Origin: Flectobacillus longus | GTDB taxonomy: Bacteria; Bacteroidota; Bacteroidia; Cytophagales; Spirosomataceae | Direction of reading: 5' to 3' | Length of the DNA stretch: 64,000 bases | NCBI RefSeq assembly: GCF_030056705.1 | Contig: NZ_JASHIC010000012.1 | Coordinates: forward strand, 145,014 to 209,013 | Shown: positions 17,001 to 26,977 of the stretch, piece after piece | How positions within the stretch are numbered: the first letter of the stretch is position 1 | How the letters are laid out: each line of letters opens with the position of its first letter | Position numbers and translations under genes: made by a program | Notes under the pieces: model-generated | Told to the model about the DNA's origin: nothing | The model's database searches: none | The model's input: the letters and a program-made list of their open reading frames with translations, nothing else

Positions 17001-17318
17001 ATAAATCAGGAGAATAAGGTGACTTCTGTAATTTTAGCTCGTTTACTTTTGATAAGATTTTTATTGTAAAATCTGGTAAAACATTCTATTTTTGAAACTT
17101 CTGATACCGCCGTTCACTTCACTTAGCTATTATTTTCAACAATTCTCTTTTTAACCGCACCAACATTTATTAAGTATTTATGTCATTTTCTTCAATGCAC
17201 ATAAAGTACTATACAATAATTCTGCTATTGGGTACAATGGCATGAAATGTGTGCAATTTTTTATTAGTGAATCTAACAAACTTTTAATTTATACCTTGCT
17301 TTTGTATAAGACATTATT

Positions 17319-19184
17319 ATGAAAACTTATTTTATAACACAAAAATTACGATTTAATACTTACCCACTATCCAGAATTCTCTCTGTAATTATGGCATTTT
17401 ACTCTATGTCTATTATAGCTCAAAATAGAGATGGAAGCAAAAATGCTAATGCACAAATGTGCTTCAACAATAAATCTGGAATAGCCCTAGTAAACTCTAA
17501 AGATTTAGATGGCAAAGATATTTTAGCTTTTCCACTAGACAGATTGCGTAGCAATGTTAGATATGGCTTTATTGAGAATTATCGCCAAGGAATGGCGCGT
17601 ATCAAGAAAGATCAAGTTTGGGGATTCTTAAATCTTTGTGGTGAGGAGGTTATTCCTTCGCAATATGAAGACGCCGAGCCCTTCAATGGTGGTAAAGCTC
17701 TTGTAAAAAAATACAATTGGTTTTTTGTTGATAATAATGGTACTGAAAGTGATATTTTCGAAAACGTAGTTTCTGCTAAAGCCCTAAGTAATGGTTATAG
17801 TTTAGTGAAATTAAATAATGGGAAGTTTACGATTATTGATAATACTTTCGACAAAACAGGTACCTATTTATCGCCGCTTTATGACGAAATGACAATTATT
17901 AGCTCTACAAGTTTAGCTGTGAAGCTTAATAACAAGTGGGGTATTATGAAATTAGGCGATAAACAAAGCCCAACTCCAGCTTTCGACTTGATTGCTCCTA
18001 TTGGTAAAGAGGGTTTGATGAAAGTAAAAGTTGGGGATAAATTCGGAGTTGCAACTATCAATGGAGAAATCATTTTAAAACCAGAATACGGTATTCTTAC
18101 AGATGCCGATGCTCAAGGTTTTATTAAAGGTATAGAAGAAAACAAACAGCAAATTTTCAACTCTCAAAATTTGCAGGTAAGTAAACCGTTCAAGGCAATT
18201 AGCGATTTTGATTCGAGAGGTTTAGCCATTGTTCAAGACGAAAATAATTTATTAGGACTTATCAATAAAAATTTTGTGTCTATCATTACTCCACAATATA
18301 ATTCAATTGGAAGTTTGGGTGAATTTGACCTTATTCCTGTGAGTAAAATCGTAGATGGCAAAGGAGCTAAATTTGGTTTTATCAATCTACAAGGAAAAGA
18401 AGTAATTCCTCTAATGTATGAGGCTGTAGGAAAAATCAACAAAAAAGGACTTTTGGTTGTAAAAGAAATTGTGAGCTGTAACCTTGATGCTAAAGGAAGT
18501 AAGATAGGTACTTGTAAGGCTGATAAAGTAATCGATATTAATGGTGGTATTATTGTACAACCAGTAACAAAATATCCCGATGCTGGAAAAATCAGCTATG
18601 CAGTTACTGATTCTATCATGCAAAACATGAATATTATCAAAACATTTAGGACTGAAGATAAGGGTAAAAATGCAAAGATTATTCTTGTAAGAGAAGATGA
18701 TTTTAAAGTCATTACTCCAGAACCTTACGAAAATATTTTGCCTACAACACAAGGACAAATCTTATTTGTAAAATTAGATGGCTTATGGGGCACACTCGAT
18801 ATTTCGGGTAAATATATTACAAAATGCCAGTTTAAATCATTTGCACCATCTAAAGAAGATTACTTTTTGGTACAAAATATGGAAGGAAAATTCGGATATG
18901 TAGACGCCAAAGGGAAAATTCAAGTTAATCCAGAGTATCAATCGCTTGAGCCGTTCAGCAATGGTTTAGCAGTAGCTTCAAAAGGCGTTAATCAAGTTGG
19001 TTTAATCAATAAGTTTAATGCAAAAGTAGCCCCTTGTATATTTAGCACAGTAAGCTTAGATTCGGGTGGCAATTACGACCTTACAGACAGTAATCTGAAT
19101 AAATTTAAACTTAACAAGCAAGGAGACTGCTTGAGTAATTGTGCCAAATTTGATGAAGTACGTAGCAGAGTAAATAAAGAGTAG
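17319..19184 (+). CDS. WG repeat-containing protein
   Basis: 621 residues with an N-terminal hydrophobic segment ending in an Ala/Gln region (MSIIAQN near residue 36), probably a signal peptide, so likely periplasmic or surface-located. From about residue 70 on it carries repeats of the WG type: DQVWGFLNLCGEEVIPSQYE near 95, NKWGIMKL, DKFGVATINGEIILKPEYG, KFGFINLQGKEVIPLMYE, LWGTLDISG, KFGYVDAKGKIQVNPEYQ. WG repeats are common in Bacteroidota secreted proteins and probably bind ligands or proteins, but the role is unknown. It is convergent with clpC and the two share a terminator. Confidence 0.85.
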   Translation: MKTYFITQKLRFNTYPLSRILSVIMAFYSMSIIAQNRDGSKNANAQMCFNNKSGIALVNSKDLDGKDILAFPLDRLRSNVRYGFIENYRQGMARIKKDQVWGFLNLCGEEVIPSQYEDAEPFNGGKALVKKYNWFFVDNNGTESDIFENVVSAKALSNGYSLVKLNNGKFTIIDNTFDKTGTYLSPLYDEMTIISSTSLAVKLNNKWGIMKLGDKQSPTPAFDLIAPIGKEGLMKVKVGDKFGVATINGEIILKPEYGILTDADAQGFIKGIEENKQQIFNSQNLQVSKPFKAISDFDSRGLAIVQDENNLLGLINKNFVSIITPQYNSIGSLGEFDLIPVSKIVDGKGAKFGFINLQGKEVIPLMYEAVGKINKKGLLVVKEIVSCNLDAKGSKIGTCKADKVIDINGGIIVQPVTKYPDAGKISYAVTDSIMQNMNIIKTFRTEDKGKNAKIILVREDDFKVITPEPYENILPTTQGQILFVKLDGLWGTLDISGKYITKCQFKSFAPSKEDYFLVQNMEGKFGYVDAKGKIQVNPEYQSLEPFSNGLAVASKGVNQVGLINKFNAKVAPCIFSTVSLDSGGNYDLTDSNLNKFKLNKQGDCLSNCAKFDEVRSRVNKE

Positions 19185-19210
19185 ATTTGAAAATAAAAAA
19201 CAATAGAAAA

Positions 19211-19243
19211 AACAAAAGGGGAGCAAGCTCCCCTTTTGTTTTT
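19211..19243. terminator. shared bidirectional terminator
   Basis: A perfect 14-bp stem AACAAAAGGGGAGC/GCTCCCCTTTTGTT with a 2-nt loop (19211-19240), with TTT beyond it on the plus strand. On the minus strand a T-rich tract TTTTTTCTATTG follows. It ends both the WG-repeat gene and clpC. Confidence 0.85.
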
Positions 19244-19302
19244 CTATTAAAGAATCAATACAAACTTCAAAACTCAGCATTCTTAATTCTACTGTTATTT
19301 TC

Positions 19303-21849
19303 TTACTCTTCAGTAGCAGGAGTTGTCGCAGAAGTACGAGTCAATGTTAATGAGTCTCCTTCTCCTGAATAATCAGCCAAGATAACATCGCCTTCGGCTA
19401 AATCACCTTTCAGAATTTCTTCAGCCACAGGATCTTCCAAATAACGTTGGATGGCACGGTTCAAAGGACGAGCACCATATTGTTGGTCGTATCCTTTTTC
19501 TGCTATGAAATCTTTTGCCTTTTCGGTCAACTCTACGGTATAACCCAACGCTGAAATTCTTGTGAACAATTTTTTCAACATCAAGTCAATGATTGAGTGA
19601 ATATGTTCACGTTCAAGAGAGTTGAATACAATTACATCATCCAAACGGTTCAAGAATTCTGGAGAGAAGGCTTTTCTCAAGGCATTTTGAATTGTTCCCT
19701 TCACAGTTTCGTCTAAATTATCTACTTTAGATTTTGTTGAGAAACCAATACCTGTTCCAAAGTCTTTCAAATCACGAGCACCAATGTTTGATGTCATGAT
19801 GATGATTGTATTACGGAAATCTACTCTACGTCCCAAGCCATCTGTTAAAATACCATCGTCCAATACTTGCAACAACAAGTTGAATACATCTGGGTGAGCT
19901 TTTTCGATTTCATCTAATAATACAACTGCATAAGGTTTACGACGGATTTTCTCAGTCAATTGGCCGCCTTCTTCATAACCAACGTATCCTGGAGGTGCTC
20001 CGATTAGGCGAGATACACTGAATTTCTCCATGTATTCACTCATATCAATACGGATAAGAGCGTCTTCTTTGTCGAAAAGGTATCCAGCCAATACTTTTGC
20101 TAATTCGGTTTTACCAACACCTGTAGGACCTAGGAAAATAAATGAACCAATTGGTTTTTTCGGATCTTTCAAGCCTACACGAGTACGTTGAATTGCTTTT
20201 ACCAACTTCACAATCGCTTGGTCTTGACCAATCACTTTGCCCTTCAACTCCTCGTTCATGTTCAACAGTTTCTGACCTTCGGTAGCAGCAACACGGCTTA
20301 CTGGAATACCAGTCATTTGTGCAATTACTTCTGCTACACTTTCTTCAGCAACTGTATAACGACGACGTTTTGTATCCTCTTCCCAATCACGTTTAGCTTT
20401 ATCCAATTGCTCTAACAAACGTTTTTCACGATCACGCAATTGAGCTGCCTCTTCGTATTTTTGAGATTTAACTACTGCATTTTTCTCCTTCTTGATATTT
20501 TCGATAGCACCTTCCAACTGCACGATATCATCAGGAACAGTGATATTAGAGATATGTACGCGAGCACCTACCTCGTCTAATACATCGATTGCTTTGTCTG
20601 GCAAGAAACGATCTGAAATATAACGTTCAGACAATTTTACTGCTTGTTCAATTGCCTCTGGCGTATAAGTTACGTGGTGGTGATCTTCGTATTTATCTTT
20701 GATGTTATTCAAGATTTCGATTGTTTCTTCTACAGTTGTGGCATCAACCATAACTGTTTGGAAACGACGTGCAAGTGCACCATCTTTCTCGATATATTGA
20801 CGATACTCATCTAGAGTAGTAGCTCCGATAACTTGGATGTCGCCACGAGCTAAAGCTGGCTTGAACATATTTGAAGCGTCCAAAGAACCAGATGCACCAC
20901 CAGCTCCTACAATTGTATGAAGCTCATCGATGAATAAGATTACATCTGGAGACTTTTCGAGCTCGTTCATTACCGCTTTCATACGTTCTTCGAACTGACC
21001 ACGGTATTTTGTACCAGCCACTAAAGAAGCCAAGTCAAGAGTAACAACACGTTTGCCAAAAAGCACACGTGATACTTTTTTCTGAACGATACGAAGAGCC
21101 AAACCTTCAGCAATTGCCGTTTTACCTACCCCAGGCTCACCAATCAAGATTGGGTTATTTTTCTTACGGCGAGACAAGATTTGAGCTACACGTTCAATTT
21201 CTTTTTCACGACCTACAATTGGATCTAATTTTCCAGCTTCAGCGATTTTGGTAAGATCTCGACCGAAGTTGTCCAAAACTGGAGTTTTAGACTTCTCAGC
21301 TCCTTTGTTGGTCGTTGCACCACTACCCATGCCCGAGCCACTCGCAAAAGATCTTGCGTCATCATCGTTATCGTCTGTATCTGACGGTCCCGATTTGATA
21401 TTTGGGTTAGATTGATATTCGACCATGTCCTTAATCATATCATAGTTAATTTGGAACTTTTCCAAAATCTGGCGAGCCAAGTTATCCTCATCTCTGAGAA
21501 TCGCCATTAACAGGTGCTCAGTTCCAACAAGATTCGTTTTAAATATACGTGCTTCTAGGTAAGTCACACGAAGGACTTTCTCTGCTTGACGAGACAAAGG
21601 TATATCCTGTTTGTTTTTAATGGTGTAATTAGAGCGAGCCACTCCTTGAGTAGCCTTTTCGATGGTAATACGTAGGTCTTCGAGATTTACCCCACACTTC
21701 TTGATTAATTCGAGTGCAATTCCTTCGCCTTCACGAATCATACCCAAAACGAGGTGTTCCGTGCCTATGTAATCATGTCCTAACCTGATCGCTTCTTCGC
21801 GGGCTAGAGAGATTACCTCCTTAACTCTGTTTGAAAATTTTGCCTCCAT
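19303..21849 (-). CDS. clpC: ATP-dependent Clp protease ATP-binding subunit ClpC
   Basis: AAA+ unfoldase that feeds proteins to ClpP; cytosolic. 848 residues from the ATG at 21849 ([20 protein letters not shown]), the usual ClpC N-terminus; a longer frame to 21897 adds 16 residues without family support. Domains: Clp N-repeats (1-150), first AAA module with Walker A GEPGVGKT at 237-244 and [10 protein letters not shown], a UVR-like/coiled middle region (about 415-520), second AAA module with GPTGVGKTE, and the ClpB D2 small domain at the end. The Asp/Gly-rich linker at about 155-185 is variable in the family. Stress-regulated in relatives; no operator is visible here. Confidence 0.96.
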   Translation of the reverse strand: MEAKFSNRVKEVISLAREEAIRLGHDYIGTEHLVLGMIREGEGIALELIKKCGVNLEDLRITIEKATQGVARSNYTIKNKQDIPLSRQAEKVLRVTYLEARIFKTNLVGTEHLLMAILRDEDNLARQILEKFQINYDMIKDMVEYQSNPNIKSGPSDTDDNDDDARSFASGSGMGSGATTNKGAEKSKTPVLDNFGRDLTKIAEAGKLDPIVGREKEIERVAQILSRRKKNNPILIGEPGVGKTAIAEGLALRIVQKKVSRVLFGKRVVTLDLASLVAGTKYRGQFEERMKAVMNELEKSPDVILFIDELHTIVGAGGASGSLDASNMFKPALARGDIQVIGATTLDEYRQYIEKDGALARRFQTVMVDATTVEETIEILNNIKDKYEDHHHVTYTPEAIEQAVKLSERYISDRFLPDKAIDVLDEVGARVHISNITVPDDIVQLEGAIENIKKEKNAVVKSQKYEEAAQLRDREKRLLEQLDKAKRDWEEDTKRRRYTVAEESVAEVIAQMTGIPVSRVAATEGQKLLNMNEELKGKVIGQDQAIVKLVKAIQRTRVGLKDPKKPIGSFIFLGPTGVGKTELAKVLAGYLFDKEDALIRIDMSEYMEKFSVSRLIGAPPGYVGYEEGGQLTEKIRRKPYAVVLLDEIEKAHPDVFNLLLQVLDDGILTDGLGRRVDFRNTIIIMTSNIGARDLKDFGTGIGFSTKSKVDNLDETVKGTIQNALRKAFSPEFLNRLDDVIVFNSLEREHIHSIIDLMLKKLFTRISALGYTVELTEKAKDFIAEKGYDQQYGARPLNRAIQRYLEDPVAEEILKGDLAEGDVILADYSGEGDSLTLTRTSATTPATEE

Positions 21850-21944
21850 GCGAAAGAGTTTCTGTTTTTCTGGTTCATAGTTTAAAAGCAATGACAACTG
21901 AGACTTCCAAACTACCTAAATAACACTAAATTCACCAAGTTTGT

Positions 21945-22553
21945 TCATTTGAGAATTGATAGCTCAAGTATCTTTTTGGCTTGATTTCCCTGACAAAACA
22001 ATAAGTCGAGGATTGACAAGTTGGGCTCAAAATCACTGCCAAAATTCTGCCGATACGCTACTGGCTCATAAATATTATTTTGGCTGTAAGACCTTTTAGG
22101 ATGTATTTGCCCTCTGTAATCGTTTTGAGCTACTTTTTCGTATTCATTCGTAAATATAATATTTTTTTCGACTTTTAAAAGTTTAAGACAAATTGTCAGC
22201 AACTCTATATTCAAATCGAACAAAAAGTCAGGTTTTTTTTCAAATATTCTTGCAAAATAATCTGCATAGTATTCAAAAAATGGCGCTTTCCCATAAGCAG
22301 AGTAGATAGCACCCCAGTGACGACGTACCCAGTCTTGATGATACTCTACTTTAATATCTTTCACAAGAATCTTCGAGTTACCATTTTGTACTGGAACAGA
22401 AAGTACATCAATTTTATTTGAAGCAAGTATTTTACAACGATTTCGGTAACTTTGCTTTTCGTAATGTTCGTAAGCCTCAATCTGAATAGTATCATGTTGC
22501 AATATGCAAGCAAAATATTCTAGGCTTGGCAGATAATGTAAATCAATAATCAT
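21945..22553 (-). CDS. WbqC family protein
   Basis: 202 residues of the WbqC-like family: begins MIIDLHYLPSLEYFACILQ, then EHYEKQSYRNRCKIL (about 30-44) and KVEYHQDWVRRHWGAIYSAYGKAPFFEYY (about 69-97). Members occur in polysaccharide and amino-sugar loci, and the fold has been linked to nucleotide-sugar or ligand binding, but no reaction is established for this one. Its start is the ATG at 22553. It is upstream of clpC on the same strand with a 95-bp gap and is not obviously related in function. Confidence 0.75.
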   Translation of the reverse strand: MIIDLHYLPSLEYFACILQHDTIQIEAYEHYEKQSYRNRCKILASNKIDVLSVPVQNGNSKILVKDIKVEYHQDWVRRHWGAIYSAYGKAPFFEYYADYFARIFEKKPDFLFDLNIELLTICLKLLKVEKNIIFTNEYEKVAQNDYRGQIHPKRSYSQNNIYEPVAYRQNFGSDFEPNLSILDLLFCQGNQAKKILELSILK

Positions 22554-22769
22554 TTATCTAAAATAATGAATTTGGGGTAATTTTTCAAATTTTAAGCAAG
22601 CATTTGCCGATTTTTTAAGTTAAAAAATCTTTTTTCGCAGAATTCCCCAATGTTTATTTGGAATTTATTATTTCAAATAATCACATTACAAAAGGATTTA
22701 TCTTGATGATATTATCAGGTATTGCTATCATAAAACAGTAGTATCCTGAATTTTACCAAAATCAAACTT

Positions 22770-23615
22770 ATGTTATTCTTCAGACTCCTTTCAAGACTTC
22801 CAATGCCAGTGTTGTATGTTTTTTCGGATTTCTTATTTTTTGTAAGCTATTACTTAATTAAGTATCGTAGAAAAGTAGTAATAATGAACTTACAAAATTC
22901 TTTTCCCGAAAAAACAGCCAAAGAACACCAGATGCTCGCCAAGGCTTTTTATCATAACTTGTGCGATGTGATTGTTGAGTCTTTAAAATTACTCACAATT
23001 TCGGTAAAAGACTTAGAGAAAATGGTGGAGATAAATGGTCAAGAGGTGATTGATGAATGCTTGCGTAACAATGAAGTCATGTTGATTATGTCGAGTCATA
23101 TCAATTGTTGGGAACTTGTACCGCCAAGAACAACACAAACAGGCGTACCTATCGATGTGATTTATAAACCACTTTCGAGTCCATTTTTTGACAAATTAAT
23201 GTACACGATTCGCTCTCGCTTCAATATTACGCCCATTCCGATGAAGCAAACTTTTCGTGAAATGGTAAAAAAGAAAGGACAACCTCGTATTGTGGGTATT
23301 ATTTCAGACCAAGCTGCCGAAACACCAGATTTGGCTTATTGGACTACTTTTTTACACCAAGAAACAGATTTCTTTTTGGGTACTGAAAAAATGGCTCGTA
23401 GTTTCAACTATCCCATTTTGTATGGAGAAATGGTTCGCAAGCGTCGTGGAAGATATGTAATCAATTATTCGCTACTAGTAGAACGACCTTATGAGCAATA
23501 TCAACTAGGTAAAATCACGGAAATATATGCCCGAACTTTAGAAAAATCTATTCTAGAAAACCCATCTGACTGGCTCTGGTCGCATAGGAGGTTTAAGCAT
23601 AAGAGAAGTAAATGA
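22770..23615 (+). CDS. lysophospholipid/lipid A acyltransferase family protein (LpxL/HtrB-like)
   Basis: 281 residues. A membrane anchor near the N-terminus (about 12-30, PVLYVFSDFLFFVSYYLI) is followed by the acyltransferase domain. The catalytic HX4E box is H110-I-N-C-W-E115, with further conserved stretches IVGIISDQAAE (near 175) and FFLGTEKMARSF. The C-terminus WLWSHRRFKHKR is the classic ending of LpxL/HtrB-type enzymes. The likely job is late acylation of lipid A on the inner face of the cytoplasmic membrane. The family also includes acyltransferases for other lipids. Convergent with the TPR gene. Confidence 0.85.
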   Translation: MLFFRLLSRLPMPVLYVFSDFLFFVSYYLIKYRRKVVIMNLQNSFPEKTAKEHQMLAKAFYHNLCDVIVESLKLLTISVKDLEKMVEINGQEVIDECLRNNEVMLIMSSHINCWELVPPRTTQTGVPIDVIYKPLSSPFFDKLMYTIRSRFNITPIPMKQTFREMVKKKGQPRIVGIISDQAAETPDLAYWTTFLHQETDFFLGTEKMARSFNYPILYGEMVRKRRGRYVINYSLLVERPYEQYQLGKITEIYARTLEKSILENPSDWLWSHRRFKHKRSK

Positions 23616-23620
23616 GGGGT

Positions 23621-23686
23621 AAGGCACTAGGCAAAGAGGGATTGAACAATAACCTCGTTGCCTATCCCCTTTTTGCCTGATGCCTT
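23621..23686. repeat. TAGGC-family palindrome serving as bidirectional terminator
   Basis: AAGGCACTAGGCAAAGAGGG (23621-23640) is inverted at 23667-23686 with 17 of 20 matches. The plus strand continues with TTTTTT after the stem (23685-23690). It fills the 74-bp gap between the convergent acyltransferase and TPR genes. Same vocabulary as the repeats in the leu operon, so this repeat family doubles as an intergenic transcription stop. Confidence 0.75.
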
Positions 23687-23689
23687 TTT

Positions 23690-24934
23690 TTAATGATCCT
23701 CCACTTGCAATGAATCCGAAGTGTCTATTCTTAATGAATCAGCTTTTACTCCTTTCATATCTTGTGCGTAGATTTTGGGTACTGGTGCTAGATTGAGTTT
23801 TTGTAACGCTACATTTAGATTGACACAATCTATGTTTTTCTTATTTTTTTCTAATTGACAAGTTCTAGCATATTCTTGGTAATAGATTTTACTTAATTCT
23901 GTATCTTTTAAATATTTCTCCTGAAGTTCAGCCAGTTTAAAAATGGCTTTCGGACGCTGATAGGTATCGATAATATATTTGTAATCTTTCGCAGCCCAAT
24001 TATATTCTTTCAATCGTACATTGGCATCAGCAATGGCTAAACGATAATCTGAAATTTTATCGGAAGTTCCAAGCTTTATTGCTGTGAACATATTGTTGGT
24101 TCCTTTGATAATCATATTTTGATCTGTAGTAGCTAATAAGGCATATCCCAAGCCCGCACGAACCAATTCATTATCGTCTCCCCTTTCTATCAGACGATTG
24201 AAAAGAAATATAGACTGAGCCAAACTATCCAAATAAAAATAGGAAGTTGCTAGTAAGCGCTGATACAAAACAGTAGAATCACCTTTTGAGAGGGTGTACT
24301 TCAAATCCTTTCGTACTCGTTCGTAATCAAAGTTCCGATAAGAATATCTAGCACGCAATTGTCGCATCTTAATAGAGTTACTATCCAATGCTATTCCCTT
24401 TTTGATGTAAATAATCGCTTGATTATCATGCGTTTCATTCAGTAAAAGATTAGAAATATCCGCCAAAGCATCTATATCGGAAGAATCCAACTTTATAGCT
24501 TTTTGAAGCAAGGCTATTCCCTCCTCAATTTTTCGTTGCTTTACCAGATTTCTTGCCACTTCCTTCAAATAAAAATGATTAGTTGTATCAAGTGCCACCA
24601 GTTTTTGGTAATAAAGTAATGATTGAGAAACATTAAATTCTCGGTCTGAGATGCCAGCTAGGCTCATCAAAAGCTCTTGAGATTCAGGAGTTTTTTCCAA
24701 TAATTGTAAATAATATTTTTTGGCCTGAGGAAGATGTCCCAGTTTTTGATGGCAAAAAGCCAAGGTCATCAAATTACCTTGAGTAAGGGTATCTTCTTTG
24801 CTAGACAAAAGCTGAATAGCCTTAGTATATTGCCCTTTTGAAATAAATTCTTGCCAAGAATTTGCTCCACTTTGACCAGTGGTCAAGGTATGAAACAGAA
24901 GAATAAAAAGAGGGAGTAATAGGAGTTTCTTCAT
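23690..24934 (-). CDS. TPR-repeat protein, exported
   Basis: 414 residues. N-terminal signal peptide MKKLLLLPLFILLFHTLTTG, then a run of tetratricopeptide-like repeats (about 30-340), for example GQYTKAIQLLSSKEDTLTQG and HLPQAKKYYLQLLEKTPESQ. The final part is an acidic tail with DSLQVEDH. It probably acts as a periplasmic or outer-membrane scaffold. No partner is evident; neighbours are folP (divergent beyond a gap) and the acyltransferase (convergent). The start is the ATG at 24934. Confidence 0.8.
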   Translation of the reverse strand: MKKLLLLPLFILLFHTLTTGQSGANSWQEFISKGQYTKAIQLLSSKEDTLTQGNLMTLAFCHQKLGHLPQAKKYYLQLLEKTPESQELLMSLAGISDREFNVSQSLLYYQKLVALDTTNHFYLKEVARNLVKQRKIEEGIALLQKAIKLDSSDIDALADISNLLLNETHDNQAIIYIKKGIALDSNSIKMRQLRARYSYRNFDYERVRKDLKYTLSKGDSTVLYQRLLATSYFYLDSLAQSIFLFNRLIERGDDNELVRAGLGYALLATTDQNMIIKGTNNMFTAIKLGTSDKISDYRLAIADANVRLKEYNWAAKDYKYIIDTYQRPKAIFKLAELQEKYLKDTELSKIYYQEYARTCQLEKNKKNIDCVNLNVALQKLNLAPVPKIYAQDMKGVKADSLRIDTSDSLQVEDH

Positions 24935-25032
24935 AGTAGTTCGAAGGGTAATAAGGTTTATGATATTTACCCTTCGAATTTATAACTAAATTTTTAATTA
25001 CAAAACTAAATAAATAGTTTTATTTAAAAGCT

Positions 25033-25872
25033 TTATCTGGCTTTCACAGCGTCAATCAATCGAATCGTCTCTATCGCTTCTTTTACCTCGTGCACTCTTA
25101 GAATATTTGCTCCTTTCATCAAAGCTACAGCATTAAGGGCTGTTGTTCCATTGAGTGCCTCGGAAGCTAAAATATCTAGTTTTCGCCAAATCATAGATTT
25201 TCTAGATACCCCTACTAACATTGGTAAATTCATCACTTCAAAATCTGGTAAGTGATTGAGCAATTCATAATTTTGGTCAAGGTTTTTAGCAAATCCAAAG
25301 CCTAAATCCAAGATAATATCACGTTGGTTGAATGTTCTTAATTGGGCGACTTTTTGTTGCAAGTCATCCAAAACATCTAGAACTAGATTATCATAATGCG
25401 TAAACTGCGTCATGGTTTCGATGGTGCCACGCATGTGCATGAGGATGTAAGGCACATCGCCAAAACTGGCTACAGTTTCATACATTTTATCATCCAACAA
25501 ACCACCTGATACGTCGTTGACAATCACTGCTCCTGCTTCTACACAAGCTTTGGCGACATTGGAACGAAAGGTATCAATAGAGATTAATGCTTCGGGAAAA
25601 TGTTTTAGGATAATTTCTGTGGCAGGCAAAACTCTTTTGATTTCTTCCTCCTCCGACACAGGCATAGCTCCTGGACGAGTAGAATGTCCTCCCAAATCTA
25701 GAAAAGTAGCGCCAGCAGAAAGCATTTTTTCTGCTTGATTTAATATTTCCTCCTCGGTATGCACACGACTTCTTTCAAAAAAAGAATCAGGAGTAATATT
25801 CAAAATCCCCATTACACGAGGTTGAGCAAGATCTATCAGTTTGCCACGGCAATTAATTAAAGTCGTCATCAC
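25033..25872 (-). CDS. folP: dihydropteroate synthase
   Basis: Folate-pathway enzyme joining 4-aminobenzoate to 6-hydroxymethyl-dihydropterin diphosphate; the sulfonamide target. 279 residues. GILNITPDSF (22-31) binds the pterin, DLGGHSTRPGA (59-69) forms the mobile loop, and VSRKSMIWRK near 222 and the C-terminal RVHEVKEAIE block complete the barrel. The start is the ATG at 25872 or the next codon at 25869. It is divergent from the DUF1599 gene, an arrangement I know from Bacteroidota genomes. A TATCTTTG -7-like box on the minus strand (25898-25891) lies just upstream. Confidence 0.94.
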   Translation of the reverse strand: MMTTLINCRGKLIDLAQPRVMGILNITPDSFFERSRVHTEEEILNQAEKMLSAGATFLDLGGHSTRPGAMPVSEEEEIKRVLPATEIILKHFPEALISIDTFRSNVAKACVEAGAVIVNDVSGGLLDDKMYETVASFGDVPYILMHMRGTIETMTQFTHYDNLVLDVLDDLQQKVAQLRTFNQRDIILDLGFGFAKNLDQNYELLNHLPDFEVMNLPMLVGVSRKSMIWRKLDILASEALNGTTALNAVALMKGANILRVHEVKEAIETIRLIDAVKAR

Positions 25873-25965
25873 ATATAAAATTTAATGAGGCAAAGATAAA
25901 AGCAATTCTAAACTTGGCACCACAAAGGTATCCTTAAACTAGATTCTAGTACTGATTAAAAGAAT

Positions 25966-26000
25966 ATTGTTAGAATTTTGAACTGAATGCGGTATTTTTG
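25966..26000 (+). promoter_or_regulatory. candidate promoter for the DUF1599-DoxX-aroK group
   Basis: TATTTTTG at 25993-26000 is an exact TAnnTTTG -7 box; ATTG at 25966-25969 is a plausible -33 half 23 nt upstream. It would drive the DUF1599 gene that starts at 26084. The folP gene has its own TATCTTTG box on the other strand at 25898-25891. Confidence 0.45.
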
Positions 26001-26083
26001 CAAAAACATTTCACATAGATAACCCATCTGTATCCAGCTAAGATTCAATAAATGGCAGATATTTAGCAACAGATTTTCCCAAA

Positions 26084-26644
26084 ATGACAAAAACAGAATT
26101 TGAGTATCGTCAAATAATTGCGATTTGTAGAGAGCTTTTCCAGAAAAAAAATAAAGATTATGGCACTTCTTGGCGTATTCTTCGCTTGTCGAGTCTGACT
26201 GACCAGATTTTTATCAAGGCACAGCGTATTCGTTCTATTCAAGAAAAAGGAGTCCAAAAAATTGATGATGGTATCGAAGGCGAATTTATCGGTATTATCA
26301 ACTATTGTATTATCGCGATGATTCAAAAGCAATTAGAAGGTTCTGCACAAATGGAATTTTCTGAGCATGAATTAGGCGATTTATACGATGAACAAGTAGC
26401 AAAGACCTTGAATTTGTTATTGAACAAAAATCACGATTATGGTGAGGCGTGGCGCGATATGCGTGTAAGCTCAATGACAGATTTAATTTTGATGAAAATC
26501 TTCAGAACGAAACAAATTGAAGATAATCAAGGTCAAACTTTAGTTTCAGAAGGCGTTGAAGCCAACTATCAAGATATGTTGAATTATGCTGTTTTTTGTC
26601 TTATTCAAATGGGTATGGCGCAACAGCAACAACAGCAACAGTAG
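26084..26644 (+). CDS. DUF1599 domain-containing protein
   Basis: 186 residues made of two related halves. The first has KKNKDYGTSWRILRLSSLTDQIFIKAQRIR (about 23-52) and the second NKNHDYGEAWRDMRVSSMTDLILMKIFRTK (about 106-135). The helical motifs resemble nucleotide pyrophosphohydrolase-like (MazG-like) helices, but I have no evidence for catalysis. The C-terminus is a run of seven Gln (MAQQQQQQQ) coded by mixed CAA/CAG codons, not conserved to my knowledge. It starts the folP-adjacent cluster DUF1599-DoxX-aroK. Confidence 0.85.
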   Translation: MTKTEFEYRQIIAICRELFQKKNKDYGTSWRILRLSSLTDQIFIKAQRIRSIQEKGVQKIDDGIEGEFIGIINYCIIAMIQKQLEGSAQMEFSEHELGDLYDEQVAKTLNLLLNKNHDYGEAWRDMRVSSMTDLILMKIFRTKQIEDNQGQTLVSEGVEANYQDMLNYAVFCLIQMGMAQQQQQQQ

Positions 26645-26977
26645 TTTCTCTAAATTTGAAAATGTGAAGATTTGATAATTTGAAAATGATTTTAATATTT
26701 GTACAAAAACAAGACTATTAACTATCATCTCTTTAAAACTCTATAATCTTCTCATTTTCATTTCCATTTTAACAGTTCATTAACAGTTTTATGTAATGAG
26801 CTGTCTTAATTTTGTTCTTTCATCTAGAAAATAATTGAAATGTATTTTGGTTGAATACTTGTATATTTAGCTATACTTTCAAAAATGGCATATTTTTGGT
26901 TGTTTTAAAGTTTTCTATCCAATCTAACATTTCACATTTTAGCCCTAATATATACAAGAAGCCCCTTTTTATCTATC
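26645..26977. other. intergenic region before the DoxX gene
   Basis: 333 bp, very AT-rich. The only element I can point to is a TATTTTTG at 26891-26898, a -7-type box with no good -33 partner, 80 bp ahead of the DoxX start codon. No RNA gene or repeat is seen. Confidence 0.4.

Noticed and set aside
20188..20415. A 75-codon plus-strand frame within clpC.
   Set aside because: Antisense shadow of the ClpC middle region.
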